Translations under genes and position numbers: made by a program | NCBI GenBank assembly: GCA_036245525.1 | Contig: BTPG01000003.1 | Span: 210,932,070 to 210,996,069, forward strand | Direction: 5' to 3' | Length of the DNA: 64,000 nt | Source of the DNA: Semisulcospira habei | Taxonomy: Eukaryota > Mollusca > Gastropoda > Semisulcospiridae | The notes under the pieces: generated by a model | Told to the model about the DNA's origin: nothing | What the model saw: the letters and a program-made list of their open reading frames with translations, nothing else | Databases searched by the model: none | Shown: in pieces, positions 32,501 through 39,011 of the stretch | Position numbering within the stretch: the stretch's first letter is position 1 | How the letters are laid out: each line of letters begins with the position of its first letter

Positions 32501-33720
32501 AAGCCTGGATTTTCAACTCCAATGTAAAAGCAGTTCTCCTATATGGAGCAGAGACTTGGAGATTGACAAAGACCACAGTCAACAGAGTACAGATCTTCAT
32601 AAACAGTTGCCTTAGAAGACTTTTGAAAATCCACTGGCCAGAGAAGATCAGCAACGTCAGACTCTGGGAGAGAACAGAGCAGATAACAGCAGAGAATGAA
32701 ATTGGGCGAAGAAGATGGGGATGGATTGGTCACAGTCTGAGAAAGCCAGCTTCCAGTATCACTAGGCAGGCATTATCATGGAACCCCCAGGGAAAGAGGA
32801 AAAGAGGCAGGCCGAGAAACACCTGGCGTCGAGACCTCCAGGCAGACATCAAGAGACTGGGAACCACCTGGAGTAAAATCGAAGGAGAAGCACAGGACAG
32901 GAGTCGCTGGAGGTCTCTCGTCGACGGCCTATACCCGGGGAGGGGTAACAGGCATAAGTAAGTAAGTAGCTACTATGGACCAGTTACAGGAGATGGATCG
33001 ACCATGATAATTCGAGTGTAGTGCCAGATTAGCTTGGCGCCTGAAGGCTCCAAGCTAATCTGGCACTACCCTTGAATTATCATGGTCAATCCATCTATTG
33101 CTTGTAGGGCTTCGGTGCTAGATGGGTTAATGGTATATGTCTCTCATCTGGTCTTCGTGCATAGTGATTCTGTTTGCTGTGGTAACATCCCCACAAGCCC
33201 ATGTCTCGGGGACGGGCAAAGTGTGCCTGGTCCGTGATTTTGTACCTCAGCCCTAGGCCATACGGTTCAAATTTACAGACCAGCACACATAGACTTTCAC
33301 CACTGATCTGTTGTAGGTCAATCTGTATACGATACGAATACCTGTATTGTCCCAAGATGGGAAATTTGTTTAAATTTAAATTTCTGTCTAGGCAAGATGT
33401 CAGCTCTGTACACTGTCATTGTCTTTCTGCAGGTAACTTCCCCGCTGACTCACAACATCTCAGGAACAGCCAAAGCGTGCGCACAAACCGTCATCGCCTG
33501 CATCTACTATCAGGACGTCAAGTCGGGCCTCTGGTGGCTCTCCAACATGGTGGTTCTATTTGGGTCGTGCGGATACACAGAGGTCAAACGCCGAGAGATG
33601 AAAGAACAGCATCAGCAGACGGCAGCCCACTTAGCGGCCGTTACCACTATGGAAAAGGAATTGGAGAAGCCATCTTCGGGCATCTCGGAAAAGGAATCGG
33701 CAAACAAATCTATCGTATAA
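13343..33720 (+). CDS. SLC35C1: GDP-fucose transporter, C-terminal 268 residues (spliced; exons listed separately)
   Basis: A Golgi membrane carrier that exchanges cytosolic GDP-fucose for luminal GMP and so feeds fucosyltransferases; it belongs to the nucleotide-sugar/triose-phosphate transporter family. The visible exons are 13343-13459, 14170-14278, 23023-23315 and 33433-33720. They join in phase with GT-AG introns of about 0.7, 8.7 and 10.1 kb. The joined protein shows several hydrophobic segments and the family stretches [46 protein letters not shown] and [17 protein letters not shown], and ends in a charged tail at TAA 33718. Vertebrate homologues are about 364 residues, so roughly the first 95 residues are encoded left of this window. 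Introns 2 and 3 are filled by DIRS, LINE and hairpin insertions. No coding damage is seen. Confidence 0.93.
13465..13556. repeat. Family E hairpin remnant ending in GGGTTAA
   Basis: It contains CCGATTCCTACAGGAATC and CCGCTACCGACACGCAATGG before TTAA at 13553. The other copies (15462, 22586, 33958, 37419, 57289, 63626) define the family. Confidence 0.6.
13618..13824. repeat. Palindromic TTAA element, family A copy 3
   Basis: A full-length hairpin in SLC35C1 intron. The stem AGATTAGCTTGGCGCC and its complement meet at 13738. It ends TAAATGGGTTAA; the left CCC is changed to GACCC. Confidence 0.85.
14170..14278 (+). CDS. SLC35C1: SLC35C1 internal exon
   Basis: Starts after ATGTTGCAG and encodes [16 protein letters not shown], then a hydrophobic helix ending in GVDQEGAG. 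The donor is GTGGGA at 14279 and it ends in phase 1; the split Gly codon is completed at 23023-23024. Confidence 0.92.
14297..14510. repeat. Palindromic TTAA element, family A copy 4
   Basis: It starts 18 bp after the donor of the 14170-14278 exon. It runs TTAACCCATTCAGCCC to GGGGCTAGAAGGGTTAA with an almost complete stem. Confidence 0.88.
14511..14696. repeat. Degraded hairpin element, families A/B
   Basis: It keeps GATAGCTCAAGGGTGGTGCC and AGGTGCCAAGCTGTTTTG, with most of the arms eroded. It ends at TTAA 14693-14696, shared with the next element. Confidence 0.5.
14693..14893. repeat. Palindromic TTAA element, family A copy 5
   Basis: TTAACCCATTTGAGCC is followed by a diverged left stem and a well-kept right stem (GGCGCCAAGCTAATCTGG). 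The right TTAA is lost. Confidence 0.7.
14894..15461. other. Intronic sequence without a recognised element
   Basis: It contains a small inverted G/C patch (GCCCCCCCCGAAGGGGGG at 15081-15098) and a second CCCCCAAGGGGGGG run at 15156-15169. A stray family A-like phrase sits near 15320-15360. The long minus-strand frame here has no recognisable motif. Confidence 0.4.
15462..15548. repeat. Family E hairpin
   Basis: The arms CCTTTGGGTGTTGGTAG and its mirror (GCCGACACCCAAAGAG) flank an inner ATGATTCCTGTAAGAATC loop. It has the same layout as 33958-34044. Confidence 0.65.
15587..15735. repeat. Inverted repeat (TTGTGGTGGCAATGTTGC type)
   Basis: Three related blocks around GGCAATGTTGCTGCCAC, its inverse GCAATATTGCCGCCACAA, and AGCAATGTTGCCACC, forming a hairpin just left of the DIRS insertion. 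Not seen elsewhere in the window. Confidence 0.5.
15780..15957 (+). repeat. DIRS copy 1 left inverted terminal repeat
   Basis: It runs from ATTACCGATGACATTACTG to GATTCGCCATTCTGT, nearly identical to the reverse complement of 21996-22166. It contains a purine/pyrimidine hairpin around AAGGAGGGAAGG and CCTCCCTTCCCTCC. Confidence 0.9.
16509..18779 (+). pseudogene. DIRS copy 1 gag-like ORF, interrupted
   Basis: The N-terminal part has a cysteine cluster ([25 protein letters not shown] at about 16530-16640) that looks like a zinc-binding region. A long Ser/Arg-rich tract follows, and a TAG at 17376. The same frame continues as [15 protein letters not shown] up to a poly-C run (17527-17563) where the phase is uncertain. 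From 17637 a 380-codon frame carries the capsid-like part ([37 protein letters not shown]) and an Arg/Pro-rich end. The zinc/FQW region recurs in the second DIRS at 28047-28190. It would package the element RNA. The start codon is a guess. Confidence 0.75.
18780..20823 (+). pseudogene. DIRS copy 1 reverse transcriptase and RNase H
   Basis: The RT core in the 18548-19969 frame has [34 protein letters not shown] (motif A Asp), [16 protein letters not shown] and NYLDDLLLW (YxDD box, near 19426). A frameshift near 19520 moves the sequel ([14 protein letters not shown]) to another frame. After another shift, 19930-20823 gives the RNase H part ([51 protein letters not shown]) and the downstream DIRS segment ([35 protein letters not shown]). 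The catalytic motifs are preserved although the frame is not. Confidence 0.88.
20850..21735 (+). pseudogene. DIRS copy 1 tyrosine recombinase, one frameshift
   Basis: The enzyme that integrates the circular DNA copy in place of an integrase. The N-terminal SAM-like/core-binding part starts about 20850 ([19 protein letters not shown]). The catalytic Arg box is [11 protein letters not shown] near 21137-21169. A frameshift between about 21255 and 21290 separates this from the second part, which has [28 protein letters not shown] (His-x-x-Arg) and [13 protein letters not shown] (nucleophilic Tyr, near 21640). The stop is at 21733. All R-H-R-Y residues are visible. Confidence 0.9.
21842..21955. 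repeat. DIRS copy 1 internal complementary region
   Basis: It reads CCTAACAGTAATGTCATCGG through TTGAGAAAACAAATG, the reverse complement of the left outer end. It is fused directly to TATTTTTCTCTAAAAT and GAAAAATACTTACCGATGAC, the reverse complement of the right outer end. This is the template-joining segment used to complete DIRS ends during circle formation. Confidence 0.9.
21996..22166 (-). repeat. DIRS copy 1 right inverted terminal repeat
   Basis: Mirror of 15780-15957 with few mismatches. The right outer extension (22167-22200) is longer and AT-richer than the left one. Confidence 0.9.
22204..22585. other. Intronic sequence with a short family G hairpin
   Basis: 22264-22318 pairs ACTCATTGGAG with CTCCAATGAATTAA around CCGCATATCCGTATGC, a worn copy of the element at 35173. 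The rest shows no feature I recognise. Confidence 0.45.
22586..22668. repeat. Family E hairpin
   Basis: The arms CTTTGGCTGTCGGTAGC and GACGACAGCCAAAG-type complement surround GAATTCTGCAGGGATC. Confidence 0.6.
22737..22973. repeat. Palindromic TTAA element, family A copy 6
   Basis: It runs TTAACCCATTTAGCCCC to GAAATGGGTTAA. A 28-bp piece (CCATCTCCTGTAACTGGCGC) is tandemly duplicated in the right arm at about 22869-22914. It lies 50 bp before an SLC35C1 exon. Confidence 0.85.
23023..23315 (+). CDS. SLC35C1: SLC35C1 internal exon
   Basis: The acceptor TTTTGCGCAG precedes 23023 and the donor GTAGGT starts at 23316. It encodes [39 protein letters not shown] and a further membrane stretch to GSVTGLQIQ. 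It lies between the end of DIRS copy 1 and the start of LINE-C and is intact. Confidence 0.94.
23859..25386 (+). pseudogene. LINE-C endonuclease and RT N-terminus
   Basis: Near-intact frame. The endonuclease starts [16 protein letters not shown], with [13 protein letters not shown] (catalytic Glu), [43 protein letters not shown] and VASDHHLL. These are the features of the endonuclease-RT genes often misnamed craniofacial development protein 2-like. A basic linker follows. A frameshift at about 25190 moves the end ([27 protein letters not shown]) to another frame, and the DIRS derivative interrupts at about 25384. The first usable ATG may be earlier than 23937; the frame is open from 23859. 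Confidence 0.87.
25399..25590 (+). repeat. DIRS derivative 2 left inverted terminal repeat
   Basis: It runs from ATTACCGATGACATGACTG through GACACAACCCGGGAGGCAC to TACCCATAATCCCTCAGTC, and its complement is at 31238-31430. Confidence 0.9.
26415..26870 (+). repeat. Internal repeats of DIRS derivative 2
   Basis: Three diverged copies of a block of about 120 bp with CTCACCTTAGCACTTGACGG, a TACTGCACTGCTAG-like phrase and TTTGGTACCTCGCTTCCGTC start near 26415, 26540 and 26805. The third is displaced by the small insertion at 26611-26750. Confidence 0.6.
26611..26750. repeat. 140-bp MITE with 6-bp target duplication
   Basis: Perfect 15-bp terminal inverted repeats CAGACCTGTTTACCC flank a non-coding core. 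AGTTTG occurs immediately outside on both sides (26605-26610 and 26751-26756). The comparison with the neighbouring internal repeat (GCAGTTTGGTACC) shows the empty site. It is not a TTAA element. The superfamily is not assigned. Confidence 0.8.
27840..30385 (+). repeat. Dispersed internal duplications of DIRS derivative 2
   Basis: The phrase CCGCCTCTCCCAAGAGCCTG, usually preceded by GGGATCCCGCTGGGGGTCC and followed by CAGAGACATTCACGCACTCG, occurs at about 27845-27915, 28396, 28465-28565, 28768, 28848 and 30290-30385. A second phrase, CGCCTTCCGCTGTGCCCCCG, occurs at 28234 and 28678. The interior was built up by repeated segmental duplication. Confidence 0.75.
28021..28310 (+). pseudogene. Gag-like zinc region of DIRS derivative 2
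   Basis: The frame ending at 28307 encodes [22 protein letters not shown] and [16 protein letters not shown]. These align by cysteine spacing and by the FQWPS and ATW...W phrases with the gag N-terminus of DIRS copy 1 (16530-16680). This ties the two elements to one superfamily. The frame is short and ends early. Confidence 0.7.
30890..31040 (+). pseudogene. Remnant of a tyrosine-recombinase C-terminus
   Basis: GGCACAACTCCCTCCTGGCG and GCGCCGTAGGTATTC match the very end of the recombinase gene of copy 1 (21690-21745) in order and position relative to the internal complementary region. The catalytic part is not recognisable. Confidence 0.5.
31128..31222. repeat. DIRS derivative 2 internal complementary region
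   Basis: CATTCAGTCATGTCATCGG through TTTTTGAAGAAACAAAT is the complement of the left tip. It joins TCATTTTTCTTTAAAAGG and CGAAAAATACTTACCGATG, the complement of the right tip. Confidence 0.9.
31238..31430 (-). repeat. DIRS derivative 2 right inverted terminal repeat
   Basis: Mirror of 25399-25590, including GGGTACCCGGCTTCCGGGTG and CCTCCCGGGTTGTGTC. Confidence 0.9.
31477..32961 (+). pseudogene. LINE-C reverse transcriptase, resumed after the insert
   Basis: It continues as [48 protein letters not shown] and [12 protein letters not shown] (A motif). A TGA at 31906 sits where [10 protein letters not shown] follows, so it is a single nonsense change. Then come [37 protein letters not shown] (FADD box), [23 protein letters not shown] and the C-terminal [13 protein letters not shown] and [11 protein letters not shown]. 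The stop is at 32959. Its only lesions apart from the insertion are one nonsense codon and the upstream frameshift. Confidence 0.88.
33216..33291. repeat. Hairpin, family K
   Basis: AAAGTGTGCCTGGTCCGTGATTTTG pairs imperfectly with AAATTTACAGACCAGCACACA. A related hairpin is at 53206-53273. Confidence 0.55.
33433..33720 (+). CDS. SLC35C1: SLC35C1 terminal exon
   Basis: The acceptor TCTTTCTGCAG precedes 33433. It encodes [18 protein letters not shown], then [18 protein letters not shown] and a hydrophilic C-terminus rich in Lys/Glu ending in ESANKSIV, with TAA at 33718-33720. The [10 protein letters not shown] signature is diagnostic of GDP-fucose transporters. The 3' UTR end is not determined; an AATAAA lies at 38135-38140 and nothing nearer was identified. 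Confidence 0.94.
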   Translation, partial: VTSPLTHNISGTAKACAQTVIACIYYQDVKSGLWWLSNMVVLFGSCGYTEVKRREMKEQHQQTAAHLAAVTTMEKELEKPSSGISEKESANKSIV

Positions 33721-33957
33721 TGACATTTCTGTGATTTATTTTGTTGCATTGGTCAACAGCTTGTGGAAGAAAATCTGACACAATTTTATACAGGTCAGTA
33801 GAAGAAATTGCCCTGTTAATCTATCCTGTAGCGACGTTTCTGTGATTATTTTGTGTCTTTGTTTATTGTTTAGCAGTGAAATCCCAACACAAAATCAGTG
33901 TATGAACCGGTGCATGCACCAGCGGAACTTGGTGTCATCCAGTAAATCCATCATTCA
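33721..33957 (+). other. SLC35C1 3' flank, probable 3' UTR
   Basis: AT-rich non-coding sequence directly after the stop. It contains two related stretches (ACATTTCTGTGATTTATTTTG at 33722 and ACGTTTCTGTGATTATTTTG at 33833), a small internal duplication of about 110 bp spacing. No poly(A) signal is visible here. Confidence 0.45.
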
Positions 33958-34044
33958 TCCTTTGTGTGTCGGTAGCGGTTTTTGTCGCGATGATTCCGAC
34001 AGGAATCGTCGCGACAAAAACTGCTTCCAACACGCAAAGGGTTA
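33958..34044. repeat. Family E hairpin, best-preserved copy
   Basis: TTTGTGTGTCGGTAGCGG and TTTTTGTCGCGATGATTCC face GGAATCGTCGCGACAAAAA and the mirrored outer arm. It ends GCAAAGGGTTAA at 34044. Confidence 0.75.
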
Positions 34045-34220
34045 ATTGCTTCTGTGATCTATTTTTGTTTTTGATTGTCAACCAGCAGCGTCTCGAAGGA
34101 AGCCCGACACAAATGGCACACGCTCAGCTCCAGGATCATGCCCTCCAAAATATCGAGGAATTGGTCATACACTTGTAGTACCTGCTCTGAGCTACCGGCC
34201 TTTTGAGAGTTCGCCTGTCA

Positions 34221-34434
34221 TTAACCTGATCAGTGCCGAGAAAATGTGAACACCACCCAACATCAAGAGGTATAGATCCACATGAGCCCCCACAGTTGCG
34301 GGGGCTCATGAGGATCTATGCCTCATGCTGACACCATGTTGAAGCCATGTTCCTGGGTCATCCAGGGTTTTGGGTGTTGAATCGACGAAGATTGCAGGAA
34401 CACGGTCTGCGTCAGCTGGCACGGAATGGGTTAA
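34221..34434. repeat. Palindromic TTAA element, family C copy 1
   Basis: TTAACCTGATCAGTGCCGAG to ACGGAATGGGTTAA. The central stem is ATGAGCCCCCACAGTTGCGG and its mirror, around GATCTATG. Family C shares only the TTAA ends with family A. Confidence 0.8.
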
Positions 34435-34977
34435 AGATCATGATTTAGGTGTCTGTGCCACGTGAATACGAAGGGAAGAAAATCCCGGTGATGAAAGAAA
34501 CACGCTTAGAACAGACAATTACAGTGTGTTGGGATTTTCTTAGCATTTTACGTGCTTGGCTTTTTTGGTCTAAATTTCACTGAAGCCATGGTCTTGAAAG
34601 ATAGGTGAGCATCTTTTCAGGCCACCTTTTCCTTGGGGGGAAAAAAAGTGGTTGCTGAAAACGGGTTCTGCTTTTGCTGTGTCTTACTGAGGCTGGCCTG
34701 AATGTAGCAACACGCTCCTACCCCTCCCGACGTAATCGGCGATTGGGGTATTTGAGTCCCTGTGGTTGTGTGCGATTTTCTGTGTTTGTGTGCGCAACCA
34801 TTCTTTAACCGCTAGATGAATTTATTGGAGTATGGTGCAGATTGTATGTGTGTGTGTAAGACTGAGAGAAAAGAGAGAGAGCGAGAGCACTTCAGTGCGT
34901 TATCATTCCATACATGCCTATGATCATTGCATGGTCAAATCACTATGTAAACCTGCAACTTACAGTCTAATCATTAA
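34435..34977. other. Intergenic sequence, no gene seen
   Basis: It has a weak family D-like hairpin at 34480-34545 (GAAAGAAACACGCTTAG) and a GTGGTTGCTGAAAACGGG phrase resembling family J at 34650. Otherwise AT-rich, with a GA-rich run near 34862-34890. Confidence 0.4.
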
Positions 34978-35036
34978 TTAACCCTCTTGTGCATGCAGCC
35001 ACCGCAGTACCTGTGGCTGCATGCACAAAGTGTTAA
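34978..35036. repeat. Short TTAA hairpin, family I
   Basis: Only 59 bp: TTAACCCTCTTGTGCATGC, then CAGCCACCGCAGTACCTGTG, and the mirror GCATGCACAAAGTGTTAA. It is the smallest complete TTAA-to-TTAA palindrome in the window. Confidence 0.8.
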
Positions 35037-35172
35037 ACCACTCAAAATGCACGGCATGATTGTTCAACAATACTTAATTAAATTACTTAGTTTCATGAAG
35101 CACCATTTAATACATGTAAATTTTGTAGAAAAATTGCTACACATACTGCACTATATGTAATTTGCTTTATGT

Positions 35173-35253
35173 GTTAACTCATTCGAGACATGCTGCCTCC
35201 GGATATGTGGCATAAGCCGCGTATCTGGAGGGGCCATGTCTCCAATGAGTTAA
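35173..35253. repeat. TTAA hairpin, family G
   Basis: TTAACTCATTCGAGACATG to CCATGTCTCCAATGAGTTAA, with the inner stem CCTCCGGATATG and CGTATCTGGAGG. 81 bp in all. Confidence 0.8.
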
Positions 35254-35574
35254 CTGTTAATCCTCCTGCTTACATTAGATATGCTCTATTCAGTATGTCT
35301 CTGTGGCATGAGTGTGGGTTGGTACATTTGTTTGTTCGGAGGTCTAGGTGTGAAGTTATGATTCAAGGCATCTTTGTCTGACCTGTCATCAGTTGTAAAA
35401 TAAGTGTTGCTCTGCGTTTAAACCACAAACCAGGAAATCAATCAGATAATCGAGTCTACTACACTCCTATTGTGAAATACAATGAATGAAATTGTATTTT
35501 TTTGGAATCAGAATGCTTCTAGGTTGATTTCATTTGTCCAAATGTACATGCGTTCTGGTCTGCGATTTTCACCG
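35254..35574. other. Intergenic sequence, nothing recognised
   Basis: AT-rich with no coding frame of note and no copy of the listed repeats. Confidence 0.4.
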
Positions 35575-35691
35575 TACTGCCTAGGCAGGAGACATGGATC
35601 CTTATGAGCCCCCCATTTGTAGGGGCTCTTGATGTTCTAGGTCTCTTGCAGCTGGATCGTGTTCACTTTCTCTCACCAGTAAAGGGGTTAA
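35575..35691. repeat. Family C element, truncated
   Basis: The stem TTATGAGCCCCCCATTTG and AGGGGCTCTTGATG is kept, and the right end CAGTAAAGGGGTTAA is present. The left third is missing. Confidence 0.6.
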
Positions 35692-35878
35692 CGTTTATGG
35701 CAGTTCGACTTTCAGTGGGTCAGATAATGAAATCCACATTTGATTTTGTTTCAGTAATTTACCATTTTTGGACCTGTTGACAATCACAGCTGTTTCTTGA
35801 TCGTTAAGTTTTCTCTTCGTTTTGTCGGAAAACTTTTGTTCGGTTTTTGTGGCATTAGTGTTCTTACAATTGTGTTGC

Positions 35879-36090
35879 TTAACCCTTTTCATCCTGATAC
35901 ACCCATTGCTTCAAATAGATTTGACTGATAGTTCATGGGTGGTGCCAGAATAGCTTGGCGCCTGAGGCGCCAAGCTATTCTGGCACCACCCTTGAACTGA
36001 AACAGTTGATCTATCTCCTAATCAGTAATGCAGCCTTCATAGGACAATAAGCAAATGTTACAAAATCAGCCTCAGGATGCAGTGGGTTAA
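35879..36090. repeat. Palindromic TTAA element, family B copy 1
   Basis: TTAACCCTTTTCATCCTGAT to CCTCAGGATGCAGTGGGTTAA. The core is CAGAATAGCTTGGCGCC with its mirror. Family B shares the GCTTGGCGCC core with A but has different arms. Confidence 0.85.
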
Positions 36091-36324
36091 CCAGTTTAAT
36101 GGTTGTTGATAAGCATTTGACAATTTTGTTTTGGTGTATGTGTGTGTATGTAAAACATATCAGTATTTGATCATTAGTAAATCTAAATTACTCATAGATT
36201 CACCAAAGTTGATAACACACACACACACATATATGTATGTATTAAGATCCATACGCATTGTGTAAGAAGGCATAGTTTGCCCAAAGATTCCTGCATAATT
36301 ATCTTTGCATTGATCTTGTTTTCA

Positions 36325-36488
36325 CGCATTCAGCCCCGATACACCACAGCAAGATATGGCTCGGCCATCATAGTTCAAGGGTGGCACCACCCTTGAACTA
36401 TCATAGTCGATCCGTCTCCCGAATTGTAGTGCAATCCTCAGAGGACACCTCCAGCATGTATTTCACACCTGGGTCACAAGGAGTTGAG
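36325..36488. repeat. Degraded A/B hairpin
   Basis: TTCAAGGGTGGCACCACCCTTGAA is a self-complementary centre from which the GCTTGGCGCC part has been deleted. Traces of both arms remain. Confidence 0.6.
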
Positions 36489-36700
36489 TATATTTTATTT
36501 GTCAAAAGTGTATTTGCTGATTACGACCAACAGTTTTTGAGGTATATACATGTTTATGCAAAATGTGTCTGTATGTTTATGTAAATTTATGTAGATGCAC
36601 AGGACAGCCTCAGTATTACGCATACCAGAAATTATCACAAAATGGTATTCAACGCCAGCAGATCACCGACTCCCAAGCGGATACGTTTTGAGCAAAAAGG

Positions 36701-36950
36701 TCCTCGGGCCAATGTCGGCCTTAGATGGCCTGCGTACATCTTTGTGCAGGCCAGTGAAGGCTGATGTCGGCCCGAGGGCAAGATGTCCTCGGGCCAATGT
36801 CGGCCTTAGATGGCCTGCGTACATCTTTGTGCAGGCCAGTGAAGGCTGATGTCGGCCCGAGGGCAAGATGTCCTCGGGCCAATGTCGGCCTTCACTGTCC
36901 TGCGCGGGCCAGTTTAGGCTGACGTCAGCCCAGGGACTTTTGTCTTGCTG
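36701..36950. repeat. 85-bp tandem repeat, each unit a hairpin (family F)
   Basis: Units start at 36701, 36786 and 36871. The first two appear identical over 85 bp and the third diverges after 20 bp. Each unit pairs TCGGGCCAATGTCGGCC with GGCTGATGTCGGCCCGAGG across TGGCCTGCGTACATC. Related single hairpins lie at 46030 and 57985. Confidence 0.85.
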
Positions 36951-37136
36951 GGTGAATTTCCGTCACAAGCTAGTACCAAGTCAGTGCGATGTACTAGGGC
37001 CGTCCTGTATGGGTCTGCTGTTTTTGCTGTTGCACCCACACAGCAGTTTGTTCTCGATACGTGATGTAAGTTGAAAGATATATTTTTCATACCATGTCTA
37101 AAGATGATTGTTTGTTACATGCACATGTACATGTGT

Positions 37137-37209
37137 TTAATCCCTTTGCGCACGTATCTGCCAGTACTCACGTTTACAGCACCAGTGACTGCCATCGCAA
37201 GGGGGTTAA
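37137..37209. repeat. Short TTAA element with CCCTTTGCG ends
   Basis: TTAATCCCTTTGCGCACG to CCATCGCAAGGGGGTTAA, 73 bp. The ends are inverted, but the middle (TGCCAGTACTCACG) is only partly self-complementary. Confidence 0.55.
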
Positions 37210-37422
37210 CCCTTTCAGCCCCAAGGTCCCATTTCTCAAATTTTGGAGGTGTTCCCCAATGACTAATGTACCAGTTCCATGAGATGGCTTGACAATGATA
37301 ATTCAAGGGTAGTGCCAGATTAGCTTGGCGCCTCAAAAAACGCCAAGCTAATATGGCACTACCCTTGAATTATCATGGTCAAGCCATCTCCTGCTGTAGG
37401 GATCCGGGGCTAAAAGGGTTAA
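37206..37422. repeat. Palindromic TTAA element, family A copy 8
   Basis: TTAACCCTTTCAGCCCC to GGGGCTAAAAGGGTTAA. The loop holds an A-run (CCTCAAAAAACGCC). It shares its left TTAA with the previous element and its right TTAA with the next. Confidence 0.87.
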
Positions 37423-37512
37423 CAATTTTGCTGTCAAAGCGCTTTTTGTTGCGGCAATTCCACCAGCAGGAATCGTCGAAATAAAAAGCACCTCTGACGG
37501 CCAAGCAGTTGA
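37419..37512. repeat. Family E hairpin, diverged
   Basis: GCTTTTTGTTGCGGCAATTCC faces GGAATCGTCGAAATAAAAAGC. The outer arms are worn. Confidence 0.55.
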
Positions 37513-37845
37513 CTTTTTAAAAGTGCTGCCTGTTGTTTGTTTTTTTTTTAATTTATTTATTTTAATTTTCTTTTGAGACCACTTTCAAAATAATCTTACA
37601 AAACAATCTTGTATAATTTATAAGATCTAAAAATGATCAAAACGACACTTGGTGTCATGTGTAGCCCGCATTTTAGTTCTGCTGTTTTACCAAACACAGG
37701 GTTATTTATTTTGTACGCTATTGTCTTGTGCTGAAACAAAGAAAATTCCATGTTTTACTTGGCACGAGTATCCCCTTCTCTGTCAGTGGGCATAAAGCAT
37801 GTTTTCAAAGCCATCACATACTGAGAGTCGGTGACCGTTCCCGCT
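37513..37845. other. AT-rich intergenic sequence
   Basis: T-rich run at 37537-37575. No frame or listed repeat recognised. Confidence 0.4.
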
Positions 37846-37974
37846 AGAGGTAAGCATACCCGATTGGAGCCAGCAGGAGGTATAGATCCTCATGAGCCCC
37901 AGCAGATATTGGGGCTCATGAGGATCAATGCCTCTTGTGTTTGGGTGGTGGTATGCAGGCATTGAATGGGTTAA
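37846..37974. repeat. Family C element, left end missing
   Basis: The stem AGATCCTCATGAGCCCCAGC and TTGGGGCTCATGAGGATC is intact. It ends GCATTGAATGGGTTAA. Confidence 0.7.
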
Positions 37975-38233
37975 CCATGTCATGAATTGTTCGTGTCTTC
38001 CAGTATTCAAGACATGCTGTTCATGTGGGAAAATATGTGAATTGGTGTAAATGTTTTCACATATCATTTTGTACATGCTTTGACGAGTGGGATACAGTTT
38101 TGTGGAGTGAGATATCTACATTGAGGGTTACCACAATAAATTAAAGGTAAAAGTTATTTTCACAGAGTGAGACAGATGTGTGTGGGTGTGACATATTCTA
38201 TGTGGTGTCGTCCGTTTTAGCAGTTTCTGTTCC

Positions 38234-38237
<4 letters not shown>

Positions 38238-38281
<44 letters not shown>
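38238..38281. repeat. (AC)n microsatellite
   Basis: About 21 uninterrupted AC units. An AATAAA at 38135-38140 lies 100 bp upstream. Confidence 0.95.
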
Positions 38282-38283
<2 letters not shown>

Positions 38284-38614
38284 GTAATACTGTACACACT
38301 AATTTAAACATTTAATCACAAGAAAAGTAACCGGCCCTTCTAACCTGGAACCATGCTAAGCATTTTACGCCAATTAATTTACAGAAATTAAAAAAAAAAA
38401 AACAGGTTATAAAAGAACCTTTGAGTCACTTTATGAAAGGACACTCTTGGTCAATGGTGATTCACTCATAAAACAACTTTGAATCAACATTTCAAAAATA
38501 AGCACCGCTATGTGGCACCTCCGCAGCTATTGATGCGTGATGCCCTGAATGAGTTGAAGTTACTTAGAGTGTATTATGGCCTTTGAAGAGTGGTGTTCTA
38601 TCCGAATATTCTAT
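38282..38614. other. AT-rich intergenic sequence
   Basis: Holds an A-run near 38391-38402 and no other recognised feature. Confidence 0.4.
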
Positions 38615-38746
38615 CCTGAAGGGGCCAAGCTAATCTGGCACTACCCTTGAATTGTCATGGTCAATCCATCTCCTGCAACTGGTACATAGTCATTAGGCAA
38701 CACCTCCAAAATTAGAGAAATGGGACCTTGTGGCTAAAAGGGTTAC
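38615..38746. repeat. Family A element, right half only
   Basis: It begins at the loop (GGGGCCAAGCTAATCTGG) and runs to GGCTAAAAGGGTTACC. The left arm is absent and the right TTAA is mutated to TTAC. Confidence 0.75.
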
Positions 38747-38799
38747 CACAAAATACGTTGTACACCAAGTACTTTTTTCTGTTCCCAGAAATTTGTGTC

Positions 38800-39011
38800 G
38801 ACTCATTCAGCCCAACGGCCGTATTTCCCAAATTTTGGAGGCGTCATCTAATGACTATGCACCAGTTAAAAGAGATGGATTAACCATGATAATTCAAAGG
38901 CAGTGCCAGATTAGCTTGGCGCTGACAGGCGCCAAGCTAATCTGGCACTACCCTTGAATTGTCATGGTCGACCCATCTCCTGCTGTAGTGCGTCAGGGCT
39001 GAATGGATTAA
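38800..39011. repeat. Palindromic element, family A copy 9 (CGACGGCC subtype)
   Basis: The left end is CGACTCATTCAGCCCAACGG and the right CAGGGCTGAATGGATTAA. The stem is intact (AGATTAGCTTGGCGC and mirror). Confidence 0.82.

Larger units (their letters stand above)
23580..32963 (+). mobile_element. LINE-C: RTE-like LINE, apparently full length, split by a DIRS derivative
   Basis: Without its 6.1-kb insert the element is about 3.3 kb: a 280-bp 5' leader, one endonuclease-RT frame, an almost absent 3' UTR and an (AAGT)n tail. This is the size and layout of RTE-clade LINEs. A 13-bp target duplication (AAGTAGCTACTAT) marks both ends. A 5'-truncated sibling lies at 55826-56508. It occupies SLC35C1 intron 3 in sense orientation. 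Confidence 0.88.
23520..33130. repeat. Palindromic TTAA element, family A copy 7, split by LINE-C
   Basis: The left part 23520-23579 (TTAACCCATTTAATGCC) and the right part 32964-33130 (ends GATGGGTTAA) are one hairpin element opened by the LINE-C insertion. The 13-bp AAGTAGCTACTAT is present at both joints (23567-23579 and 32964-32976). Confidence 0.85.

Noticed and set aside
36701..36950. CRISPR-like array (short palindromic repeats at regular spacing)
   Set aside because: The units are contiguous 85-bp copies without unique spacers and the genome is clearly eukaryotic.
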